Assembly: GCA_007130025.1 (NCBI GenBank)
Contig: SLTF01000178.1
Location: forward strand, 1-10,532
Length of the DNA stretch: 10,532 nt
Direction of reading: 5' to 3'
DNA from: Spirochaetales bacterium
Lineage (GTDB): Bacteria > Spirochaetota > Spirochaetia > DSM-27196 > PWMO01
Notes under the pieces: generated by a model
Databases searched by the model: none
What the model saw: the letters and a program-made list of their open reading frames with translations, nothing else
Told to the model about the DNA's origin: nothing
Translations under genes and position numbers: made by a program
Shown here: piece after piece, positions 1 through 10,300 of the stretch
Position numbering within the stretch: the stretch's first letter is position 1
Layout: each line of letters opens with the position of its first letter

Positions 1-1319
1 ACCTTCAGGAATTGTGACTGGTTCCCGCGCGGAACGCTCAACACCGGAATCGTCATCGTCGACCAATCCCCGGTCACGAACCCCTGAGCATCGACGCCCG
101 GTGTGATGGCTGACAGATCTCCATTGAAGCGTGCCAGCTTGACCGAGTCACGGGTTCCCGTCTCGGAAATGCTGTAGTACGCAATCCACGGCACATCGTC
201 CACGATCTTGAGGTCGTTGTAGTAGCCCACCGATCCGTACGTATCCACCGTTACCACTTCCGCGCTGGTTGCGGTGATGGACGGAAGCACAATATAGCTC
301 AGATTCGCGCTTCCGGAGTCGTACGCTGCGATATGGAGGCTACCGTCCGTATGAATAGTCATCGACGGGAACCATCCAACGAACTCATTCGCGAGCACGA
401 ACGGAGCCGACCAGAATACGTCTGCTGCGGGAGCAGCCCCGGTGATCGGCTGAGGCGTGGACCCGTTTTCGGTTGTCGAAGTGTATCGGATCGTCAAACG
501 GCTGATCGATGGATTGTAGTACGCCACGACAACCACGCCGTCATCACGGACCACCATGTCGAAGTACTCTGAGCCATTGCCCCCGTCGGTGATGACATGG
601 CGAGTCACATCACCAGCTGTGCCTGTGCGGTCACCCAAAGTGGATCGAAACGAGCCAAAAAGGTCCACCGTTCCACCGGTCAAGGAATCCCCGACGCGCC
701 AGTTGCGAAAAATCAACTCGCCACTGAAACTGTCGAACACAGCCAAATACAACCCTGCACCTGCGGAGGTGGTCGAATCGCCGACCGAACGAATGACCGG
801 GCGCTGGTATCTGCCCAGCTGCAGCCCCGGCGTATAGTTCACGGAGTCAAGATCGATCGCGTTGTTGTTCGCTTGAGAGGTGTAGTTTCGGTTCGTCGTA
901 AACGCAGCCCAGTACGGTTGGCTCGCACCGTTGTTGCCACCAACGTCATGACTGTTCGGCCCCTGGTACAACGTGGCATACTCATGGTTGAAGTAGTGCA
1001 TTCTTCCACCATTGAAGTTGGTCACAGAGATCATGTGGTAGCGCCCCCCGCTATCGCGGACCATCGACATTTGGTCACCGGCCAGGGTCCGAACGATCGG
1101 TGTATTCGATGCTCCGGAGAAGCCACGTCGAACCTGCAAGTCGAACTCGGCACCCGACTGAATATAGCCGAAGTACGGGGTGTCTCCGTCCATTACCATG
1201 TTGGGATAATTCGCGTTGACAATCCCCGTATCGCTCACTTCGAAAAACCGAAGGAAGCGATCATCGGTGAACAGTCGGTTGCGTCGGACGAACTCATCAG
1301 GTTCCTGGTTATACGTCAC
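1..1319 (-). other. Linker and beta-propeller-like repeats at the C-terminal side, cut by the window edge (residues 2999-3437)
   Basis: A charged linker (TYNQEPDEFVRRNRLFTDDR, then FLRFF) leads into at least six repeats of the form 'P.M...D.G..HIAYYD....L.Y'. They lie near residues 3034-3064 (YPNMVMDGDTPYFGYIQSG), 3080-3110 (QMSMVRDSGGRYHMISVTN), 3170-3203 (RPVIRSVGD, LYLAVFDSFSGELIFRNW), 3249-3278 (FDMVVRDDGVVVVAYYN), 3315-3342 (FPSMTIHTDGSLHIAAYDSG) and 3364-3396 (YYNDLKIVDDVPWIAYYS). The spacing and the pairing of a D-G turn with an aromatic 'AYYD' strand suggest propeller blades, as in BNR or sialidase-type folds. Sialidase catalytic residues are not recognisable, so a binding role is more likely. 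The sequence is still open at the edge. Confidence 0.6.
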
Positions 1320-4300
1320 GTCATTGTCGTTCACATTGTTGATCGCGGCGACGGGAGAACCAACCGTTCCAGATACGATACCAAGAAAGCCCGACACCGT
1401 TGATACATTGGAAAGCGTGAGCTGAGTGAAGCCGTTGGTAGGCGCGTTGAATGCAATCGGCACTCCAGTGAGGGATGAACCGTCCCAACCGGATGGAGAA
1501 CCCTCTGGTGCAAGCCGGACGCCATCCGGAATCGGATTGAGATTGAACCCCCGCACGGTGATGAAGTCGGAAGAGGCTCCCCCGTTTGCACCGGAACGAA
1601 TCGAGTATTCGCCATTGGACGCGCGAATATTGGTGTTCTTCAGTCCGCCTGACGATGATTGCGTCGTCTGGATCCTCGTCACGTACGGCACCACGTCCAC
1701 GGTGATGTCATCGTCGGAATCGTTGCCGGCGCCGGGACCGAAGTCGTATGCGCGGAAAACCACCGGAACGCCAAGCTGCGCGACGTTTTCGATCGCCGCG
1801 CTGTTCCACGCGAACCGCCAATTCAGAACGTGGCCGTCCGCCTCGGTGATGAACTGGCTACCGGAAACGACCTCGAAACCCCAGTCAGAGGTGCTCGCTG
1901 CAACGTCGTCAATCGCACGGCCTGCAGGTGCAGATACTCCACCGCCGTCCCACGTCGCAATATCAAACTCGCTGCCGACACCCGTCCCGCCGTCGAAACC
2001 GGCAATCTGAGCGGTAATCCGGGCGATACGCTGGTTGTCGGTTGTGCGACCAAGGAAGATCACCTTTCCGCTGACATCCGAGGCGTCGGGAGTCGACCCG
2101 GGCCAGGTGCTGTGCTCCGCATATTGCACGTAGCCGTGGCGCTGCTGCGAGAATCCGGAACCGGTGGTCACCAGGTTTTCGATATAGTCTGTAACGTCGA
2201 CAGGATCCTGCGATGCCGCGCTTGCGCTGATCGAGAAGCGTTGGCCAAAAGGCGCCACTCGAATGACCGGCGGCACGTTGTCTTCGTTATCGATGTTGAG
2301 ACCGATCACGACCGCGTCGGCGAGCTGTTCGGCCTCCGTTCCTCCGTCCACGGTTGAGTCGTACACTTTGATCACGAACCGCCCGCCGTTCGCCACGGTG
2401 GTATCAGGAATTCCCGAAAAATCGGTGATTGTGACGACGTTCCCGGTGAAGTCTCCACCGTTCTGCTCCGCGATCGTGTACCCGGTAGCCTGACCGCTCC
2501 CGGCTCCAACCGCCGTCGCCACGAAGGTGGTTCCAACACTGTTGTTTGGGGCCCCCACCTGCGTCCAATTGGTGTCTCCGGGCGTCGAGATGGTATAGAC
2601 CGAACCCATGGTCAATGCTGTCGCTGCAACGCCACTGGTGGCGGTCACGTACCCCACCGAGTACCGCCGCGGAGCGTTACCACTGCTCGCCTCAACCGTG
2701 AACTGCAAGAGATCGTTCCGCACGGTGAAGTTGGTGGTGCTGAAATTGGTAGTAATGAGCCGGCTTTCTCCCGATGCCTCATCTCCGATGAATCCGTCTG
2801 CGTCTACGTCCGTTCCAAGCAGGACTGCGTCGATACGCGGTGCGTTGTTACGGATGTAGAGCGGCTGCACGTACCTCGTTGCGTTACCCGCACGGTCGAC
2901 CACTACGTAATTGAGGGTGACCGGCCCGTCGTCCAGCTGGGTCGTATCAAAGCGAACGTACCAGTTTTTGAAGATTCCGTCGTCGGTCCACCCTTCGATA
3001 TACCCGTTTCCGTCAAGATCGGTCGTCACCTCGTTGTTGTTGATCACGATGCCGTCCACGCCGTCGGTTGCAGGAAACGGAAGCGTCTCCATCGGAGCGC
3101 TCGCTTCATTTCCGGGCGTCTGTGCGTTTCTCATCAGCCGGGGAGTCGAGTTAAACGTGTCACCGTTCAGGTTGATGTAGCTTCCGTCGCGCTGGAAATA
3201 GACCACCACGCGATCGATACCCTGGATGCTTCCTGATCCGGCCGCGACGTCCCACGCACGTCCCTGGATGAAGTAGTCTGTTCCGGCCGCGTTGGGCGAG
3301 GAAGTGTATTCAGCGAGCGGGAAAAAGTTGTCGATCTGGATATTGAGGTTTTCCTGAGTCAGATAGGGCGTCGGTGTTGCGTTGTCAGTGGCCTGAATCG
3401 CCAGAGAGTAGAATCCAGATGTGCCAGCGTAGACGCCACCGTTCACAGTTGTAGAATCGATCTCGAGCTCGACCTGATAGACGAAGAACTGCGCAGCAGG
3501 ATCGGCTATGGGGCCGGTCGCTTCAAACGCGGTCCCAGTACCAGCACCCGGACCGGTCGCACGGAATGAGATTCCCACCGTATTGCTCGTTGCGCCGATG
3601 GCGGTGAAATCGGTACTTCCAAGACTCGTGATCAGGTACTTCCGGTCAACCTCGAACGTTCCCGCCGTGCGTTCGACCGGAGTCGTCGTGATCGCACCGT
3701 CACCAAGAATGTCCACGAACGCGACGTCTTCTTCTCCACGTTTGCGTATGCTAGCAATACCACCCTCGTCCCGTATGGTAGCCCGAACAGTGAACACACC
3801 GGCCGCCCGGACGCCCGCCACGTAGGGCTCGGCAACGCCGTCGCGCACTATCTCGATGTCTTCGATGACCGGCACTCCGCTGTCAAACTTAATGTTGATT
3901 TCGGTCGTGTCCCCCACGATGCCGTCGGTGATTCCGAAATCCTTGGAGTCCCACGCACGCACCTGGATTCGCACATCCCGAATCTCGCCCGCCGGCGGAT
4001 TCAATGTGCCATCCGTATTGATATTGCGGAACCAGTTTACCTGAGTTCCCTGGTTGACGAGGGTAACATCCTCCCACGGTCCAAATGAACCGCCGGTTCC
4101 GGTGGGGTCAACCCTCATCTCAACGCGACGAACCCAGTCGTCGTCGGAGGCAAACCCCGAAACCCGTACCGATCCCCCGACGATCTGGTCATTGGTCGGA
4201 CTGATCACCGTCACTTGAGGAGCGTCCATATCGGGATCGACGAAGAGCCGGTAGCTCAGTTCTTCGGTAACATTGCCGGCGACGTCGGTCACCTGCACCT

Positions 4301-7300
4301 GGAATGGAAGCGCCCAAACATTGGTCCCGATTGCCGGGTCGCCGGTTACCGGATCAACTTCGGTAACCGCCGCAGTATTCGCAAAGGTGTTGATGTTGTC
4401 GAACGTATAGCTCCAGCTGTAGAGTCCTCCACCGAGACCGGCGGTCTGCCACACTTCGGCACCGTCGCCGAATCGGTACCTCACCGCCGCAACCGCATTG
4501 TCGTCATCCGCTGTACCGCGCACTACCACAAGCCCGTTTACGCGCGTTTCGCTGAGCGGCTCGTTGATCGAAACGGACGGTGGAACACCGTCAAAGGTGA
4601 AATCACGAGTAAGGGTAGTGGTGCGTTCCGCACCGTCTGTCGCCTGTACGTGCACAGTATGAGAACCCTGCGCGAGGCCCGTAGTGGGCACCGTGAGGGT
4701 CCAGGTTGCGTAGCCATTTGACGTCGTTGCGTCGGCTATTGTGCCAGTGGTGAAGTCGCTGTCACCTACCTTCGCTTGCACCGACACGATGCCGTTGAGG
4801 TCGGACGCAGTGCCCGACAGCGCGAAGTCCTGGCGCTGGAATCCAGCGGTCGCATTCAGACTGAGAGCGGGGTTCACCCGATCGATGCGAAACTCGACAG
4901 CTTCCAGCGTCTCTCGATTTGGATCGGGCGTCGCGCGATCGTGCGCGCGAACGCGAACACGGTAGAGACCGTCCGGCAGATCGAGACCGTCCGAGCCGAG
5001 TTGTTTCGTCCACGTGACAACTGTCTGGTTCACGGTGATCGTACGGTCGGTCCAGAAATCATCGTCATCTTCCGTCGGAGCGTCAGGAACCCACGCCGTA
5101 GTTACAGCGTTGTACGATTCCCAGATCGCCGAACCGAGCGGAAGTCGCTCGATGCGCGTCTCTACGCGCGAGACTCCAAAGTCATCGGTAGTTGTTCCCT
5201 GAACGCGGGGACTGCCCTCCAGAAGCACCGTGCTCCCGTCGGATTCCAGGTTGCTCAAGCTGATTGCGGGTGCTTCGGTGTCTTTTGTGAACGCCCATTC
5301 GCGCACCGTGACCCGACCCGCTTCGTCCACCGCCGTAATGGTGACGGTATTGGGGCCGTCCGCAAGGATTTCGAAATCTCCCTGTCCAACTGGAAAACTC
5401 CACGTCGATTCACCGCCAACAATGGTGCCGGTGATATCGGTCGATCCGCCGGCGTTGATTGCCGCGCTCACCGAAAGCAGATTCGCGTCTGTCGCCGTAC
5501 CGGAGAGCGTGAACACCGGCCCTGACTCGACTCCCGCGTAGATCGAACCGGATGGCGGCTCGCTGATGATTACTACTGGCGCTACACGATCGATCCGGAA
5601 CGCAACGTCCTCGATGACGGTTTCGTTCCCGATCTCGTCTGCGACCCGCAGATCGATCCGATGGGACCCGTCGGGGAGCGCGGAGACCGGTACCGACCAG
5701 GAAACGCTCTTCCCGCTCCCAGTTACGCTGGCACTGGTCCACGGATCCGAGGAATCGGCGGCGTTCAGCCGATACTCGAACGTTGCTGCCACGTTGGAGA
5801 ACTCATCCGCGAAGCTTCCTTGAACGGTTGGGGTGCTTTCGGTGATGATCGTATTGTCTCCGGGAACAATCGACGAGAAGGCGATTGCCGGTCCGGCGGT
5901 ATCCTTGAAGACCACACGCTGGGCGGTGTTCGACCGACCGACACGGTCGATTGCCGTCACGGTGATAGTCGCGGGACCTTGATCAAGTGCATCAAAAACC
6001 GCTTCGGGAATTCCGTATTCCCACGACTTGGTCTCGTCGCTGCCGGTTACCGTTGCATCAACTGGACTCGCCCCGTTGAGAGAGACACGAAGACTCTCGA
6101 GGTTGGCTTCGACCACGGAGCCCGAGACGGTAAAGGTTTCCCGTCGCGTCGCGTTCGCCACGGGAGTCACGATTTCAACAACCGGTGCAACGGTATCGAG
6201 CGTGAACTCCACCTCCGGGCTCTCACCCGTGACCGCCGCATCCCCTCCGAACTTCGCCGAGGCAAGATCGCCCGCACGCACCTGTACACGCTTCGCGCCG
6301 TCGGCGCCGATCTCCGGGGGCAGTGTGTACGTGAAGGTAACCTCTCTGCCGGAGCCGGTGACGCTGGTCGCCGGAGCCCAGCTGCTCCATTCGCTACCGT
6401 TGTGATACCGGACCTCGATGCTCGCGGTATTGACCGCGTCGTCATCCGTAACGCTGCCGCGGACGATATGGCCACCGTCCACGAAGGCGTCCGCCGAGGG
6501 TGAGGTGATGGTCACCACGGGCAGATCGGTGCTCTGGTCGACCGTAAACGCCCGCTCGATTCGAGTCTCGTTCCCGGCTCGATCGGCCGCGATCACGTGC
6601 AGACGATACGGCTCCAGATCTGTCAGTGTGGTAGTGTCGAGAAGCGCCGCGTAGGGAGCCGGCCCGAAAGACTCTGCTCCAGCATCGGCAAACTGGGGGG
6701 GACCATCCGCCGCCGGCAGTATCCACCACCGGACATCGATAAGCCCGTTGTCGTCGGTGGCAGAGACGGTGAAACGGATGGTTCCGTTCAGGTAGTCAGT
6801 TGCACCGTTGGTCACGAGGGGGTTGAGCGAGTTCAGCTCAACGACCGGCGGTGTAGTGTCAACAATCACGGTACGGCTCAGCTGTGCCGTTTTCCCCACC
6901 ACGTCGGTCACCGTAATGAGGTAGTCGTAGATTCCGTTCGCCAACCCGGAACCACCGACTTCCTGATCAACGTTCACCACAGCACTCGTTTCGCCGCCGG
7001 CGTATACGTGCGAGAAAATCTCGGTTCCATTGCGCGTGATTCGCACGTCGGCCAGCTCGTTACTGTCGGCTGCGGTAAACGTGAATCCGAAGTCGTCGCG
7101 GGCGTAGTTGTTTCCACCAACCGGATTGATGGTCCCGGCGGCAAAGGTGAATCCGCTCAATGTTGGAGGGGCCTGATCGAGGTTAAACGCCACCGTTGCG
7201 ACATCCTCGCTCCAGTTTCCCGCCGCATCGCGCGCAACCACGTGAAGCCGTCGCGCTCCTTCTTCGCCCGGGGCGAAGTTCAACGTCGCGTTCCAGTTTC

Positions 7301-10300
7301 CTGCACCGGTCGCGAGGCTCCAGTCGTCGTAGTCCGCGGGAGGCGTTGCCGCCACGGCGCCAACCCAGTAGCGGGTCTCGGTCACCGCGCTGACACCTCC
7401 GACGTCGGCAGCGGTACCGGTGATCAGAAGCGCCGTCCCCTGGACTGCAGCGCCGTCACTCGGTGTGAGAATTGTGACTTCGGGACCAACCAGATCGACA
7501 CGCACCTCGCGGGTGAGTGTCGCAGTCTTTCCGGCGACATCGGTGACGGTGATCTCGTACACGTACACTCCGTCGGACACGTCTACCGCGGCCGGGTCTG
7601 CCGGATCCGCTGCATCGGGATCGCGCGGAAGCGAGGCGAGCGTCCAGGGCTGCGAGGTTCCGGAGAGCGATTCGTTGCGATACACTTCGACCGGGTCGTC
7701 GGTACCACGACGCTGGGTCACGACCAGAGAGGCAAGCGCGTTGGTGTCGCTTACCGATCCACCGAGAGAGAACGCTTCGTTCCGGGCGCCGGTTGGGCCT
7801 CCGATAGTGGTTTCAGTGAGAACGGGCGGCGACTGATCGACGCCGAAATCACGGGTAAGAGTGGAGCTCCAGTTGCCCGCCGCATCGCGGGCGCGAACGT
7901 GCGCACGCTGCAAACCTTCCCCGAGGGCGTTCAGGTTCCATGATGAGTTCCAGCTCGACGTTCCCGTTGCGAGCGTCCACTCGGTTACCTCCGCCGGTGG
8001 TTCAGTGCCTTGCGGGCCGACCCACACACGTACCGCGGTAACCGTGGAGTCTGCATCGGTCGCGGTGCCCTGCACCGAGCCTGATGCTCCCGAGAGCCAG
8101 TCTGCCTCCGTCGGCGCGCTTATCGCCACCTCCGGCGGTATTGTATCTACTGTGAAGGAATAGGTGATGGTTGACTGTTTCCCGAACCGATCTCGGGCAC
8201 GAATCTGAACCGTGCGTGGTCCTTCGAACGAACCGTCGAACAACCCGTCGCCAACCTCGGCAGAACCCAGCTCGACGGTCCATCCATTCGTGCCGCCATC
8301 CACCGGAAACCGCACCCACACCCCAGGGTCGGCAGGCGTCTCAATCTCAACATACCCACGTTCGCCGAGCGCGCCGCCGAAATCGTGCGTGTGCAGACCA
8401 TTCGGGTCCGATGCGGTTCCGATAAGCGCAAATGGGGTTCCTTGGAAGGTTCCGGGTCCCGGGCTCGTCACCGCAACAATCGGAGGAGCGAGGTCGATCA
8501 CGAAGTAGATGGGTCCCACCGTGGTCGTAGCTACCGGCGGACTCGCGCCGAGTTTAGCAGCCGGGTCGTCACTGAATCGCAGCTCGAAGCCATGAACTCC
8601 CTCACCAAGATGATCCACATCGTGCGTGAACGAGACCGTTCTCTCTCCCGGACCTACCGTATCAACCGAAACCCACTCACCTCCGCCATCGGCGTTTAAC
8701 CTGATCTCAACGCTTGAGCGGTCAACTCGATCATCGTCTTCGATCACCCCGCGGATACGGGCATTGGACTCGAGCAGGTTCACGCCACCAACACCTGCAT
8801 CCTCTTCCGCGATCACCGACGGATCAATATCGGTAAAGGTGACGGTGGGGTTGTCGGAACTCTGATCGATGATGAACTCCCGGGACCCGTGCGCATCGTT
8901 CCCGGCGCGGTCGCGGGCGATAATGTGCAGGATGTGTTCCGTTTCGTCGTCGAAACCAGTGGAATCGATCTCAACGACGTACGGAGACGCACCGAAGGCC
9001 GTACCGCCGTCGGAGTCGTAGCCTGGCGTCGGATCTGTCGCCGGAAGCAGCCACCATCTGACTCCCGCGAGTCCGTTTTCGTCGCCTGCGGAGACGTTTA
9101 CGCGGATCACTCCGTTCACCCGCTCGATGATGTTTCCCGGATCACTGTCATCCACTACGGTGGGTCGCAGGTTGGTGATCTCCACCTCGGGCGGCGTTGT
9201 ATCTACAACAACCGTACGGGTTATCTCCGAAACCAAAGTCAACGCATTGATGGCACGGATGCGGTACTCGTACACTCCGTCTTCCAGGCCTGCGCCTCCG
9301 CCTACGCTCTGTTCGAACGTGAGGTCGGCGCGATCGGTCGGGTCACCGGTCCAAACAACAGAGAGAGATACGTCAGGATCTGTATCGTCAACGAGTTCAC
9401 CGTTGCGCCGTACCGTAACCGTGTCCAGCTCGTCACTATCGCTGGCGGTTACCGTAAACGAGAAATCGGTCCGGGCGTAATTGTTTCCACCAACCGTGTT
9501 AATGGTTCCGGCGCCAAACGCGAACGCACTCAGCGTTGGCGGCCCCTGTCCCGGAATGATCTCGACCGCAAACGGCGCTTCCTCGATCGGCGGCAGGACG
9601 CTCTCCTGGCCACTGACATCGACGGCACGTATCCGCATCAAGTACGGACCGGTGGGAACGCCGGTCAGCGGGAACGTGAAATCTGCCTTGGTGTCTCCTT
9701 CATTGGTCTCGATATCCAGGTCTTCCCAGTCTCCCGGCTCAGTTCCATCCTGCCAGAACCGAATCTGCGGTGGAAACAATCCGTCCTGTTCGACCGAGGT
9801 ATAGACACCCTCGGCGTCGGTCACGGTACCGGCGATGAGTCCGCCAACCGCAACGAGCGCGGAGCCTTCGGTGAATGCGGGGACGAGGACGAAGATGCGC
9901 GGCCCCTCGTTGTCAACAGTAAACAGAAGCTCTTCGGTGGTGGTTTGCTTACCGGCACCGTCAATGACGCGAATGCGAACATTGAGTCTCCCGTTCGGGA
10001 ACAATCGCGTATCGACTGCATGAGACCATTCAGTGGTATTCGGATCGAACGTATCCACGTCAATCCACGTGACGCCTCGATCAAACGAGATACGCACAGC
10101 GGCGACACTGACGTCGTCTGAGGCTCGCCCAGTGAATATCACATCGCCTCGCAAAAAATCTCCCGGATCGGGGGCATCGAGACTCACGATGGGACGCCCA
10201 ATATCGACCTTATCACCCAGTCCGGACTGGAACGGGTTTTTGCACCCACCGGCGAGCAACAGTGCGACGATCATGAGCGAAAGAATCGAGCCGTGAAGTT

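Larger units (their letters stand above)
3864..10190 (-). repeat. Tandem array of about 19 bacterial Ig-like domains (residues 42-2150)
   Basis: The protein repeats a unit of roughly 97-133 residues. Each starts with a strand such as VTITSP, then 'G...V.GTA.DD.G...V.V', then a W-containing middle strand, then 'G.Y.V.VRA.D.AGN', and ends with 'FTVDTTPPEV'. This is the pattern of bacterial Ig-like families such as Big_7 (family name given from memory). Approximate boundaries by residue: 42-138, 139-258, 259-378, 379-489, 490-611, 612-729, 730-831, 832-946, 947-1050, 1051-1159, 1160-1267, 1268-1380, 1381-1478, 1479-1581, 1582-1684, 1685-1817, 1818-1914, 1915-2034, 2035-2150. Such arrays usually form an extended stalk. 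Most units are strongly diverged at DNA level, so the array is old rather than freshly amplified. Confidence 0.88.

Noticed and set aside
1..1214. Active sialidase or glycosidase in the propeller-like region
   Set aside because: No Asp-box series (SxDxGxxW) or arginine triad is recognisable; only the fold-level repeat is supported.
2778..3018. A dockerin domain made from the two Asp-rich loops
   Set aside because: A dockerin has two loops about 20-30 residues apart with connecting helices. Here they are about 60 residues apart and embedded in beta-rich domains.
1331..5742. Short minus-strand open frames such as 1331-1615, 1823-2053, 5182-5403 and 5410-5742
   Set aside because: They are out of frame with the continuous minus-strand gene and lie wholly inside it, with no repeat or domain logic of their own.
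6597..7943. Long plus-strand open frame (448 codons), with others at 8889-10121, 5661-6503, 597-1403, 1659-2357 and 4776-5525
   Set aside because: All lie in the exact antisense register of the giant gene. They stay open because that gene uses almost no TTA or CTA and few TCA codons, which are the antisense forms of stops. The translations are Arg/His/Val-rich and show no domain pattern.
3864..10190. Cadherin or fibronectin type III assignment for the stalk repeats
   Set aside because: The cadherin calcium motifs (DxNDN, DxD, LDRE) are absent and the FN3 Trp/Tyr pattern does not fit. The 'GTA.DD.G...AGN...TPP' pattern fits bacterial Ig-like families better.
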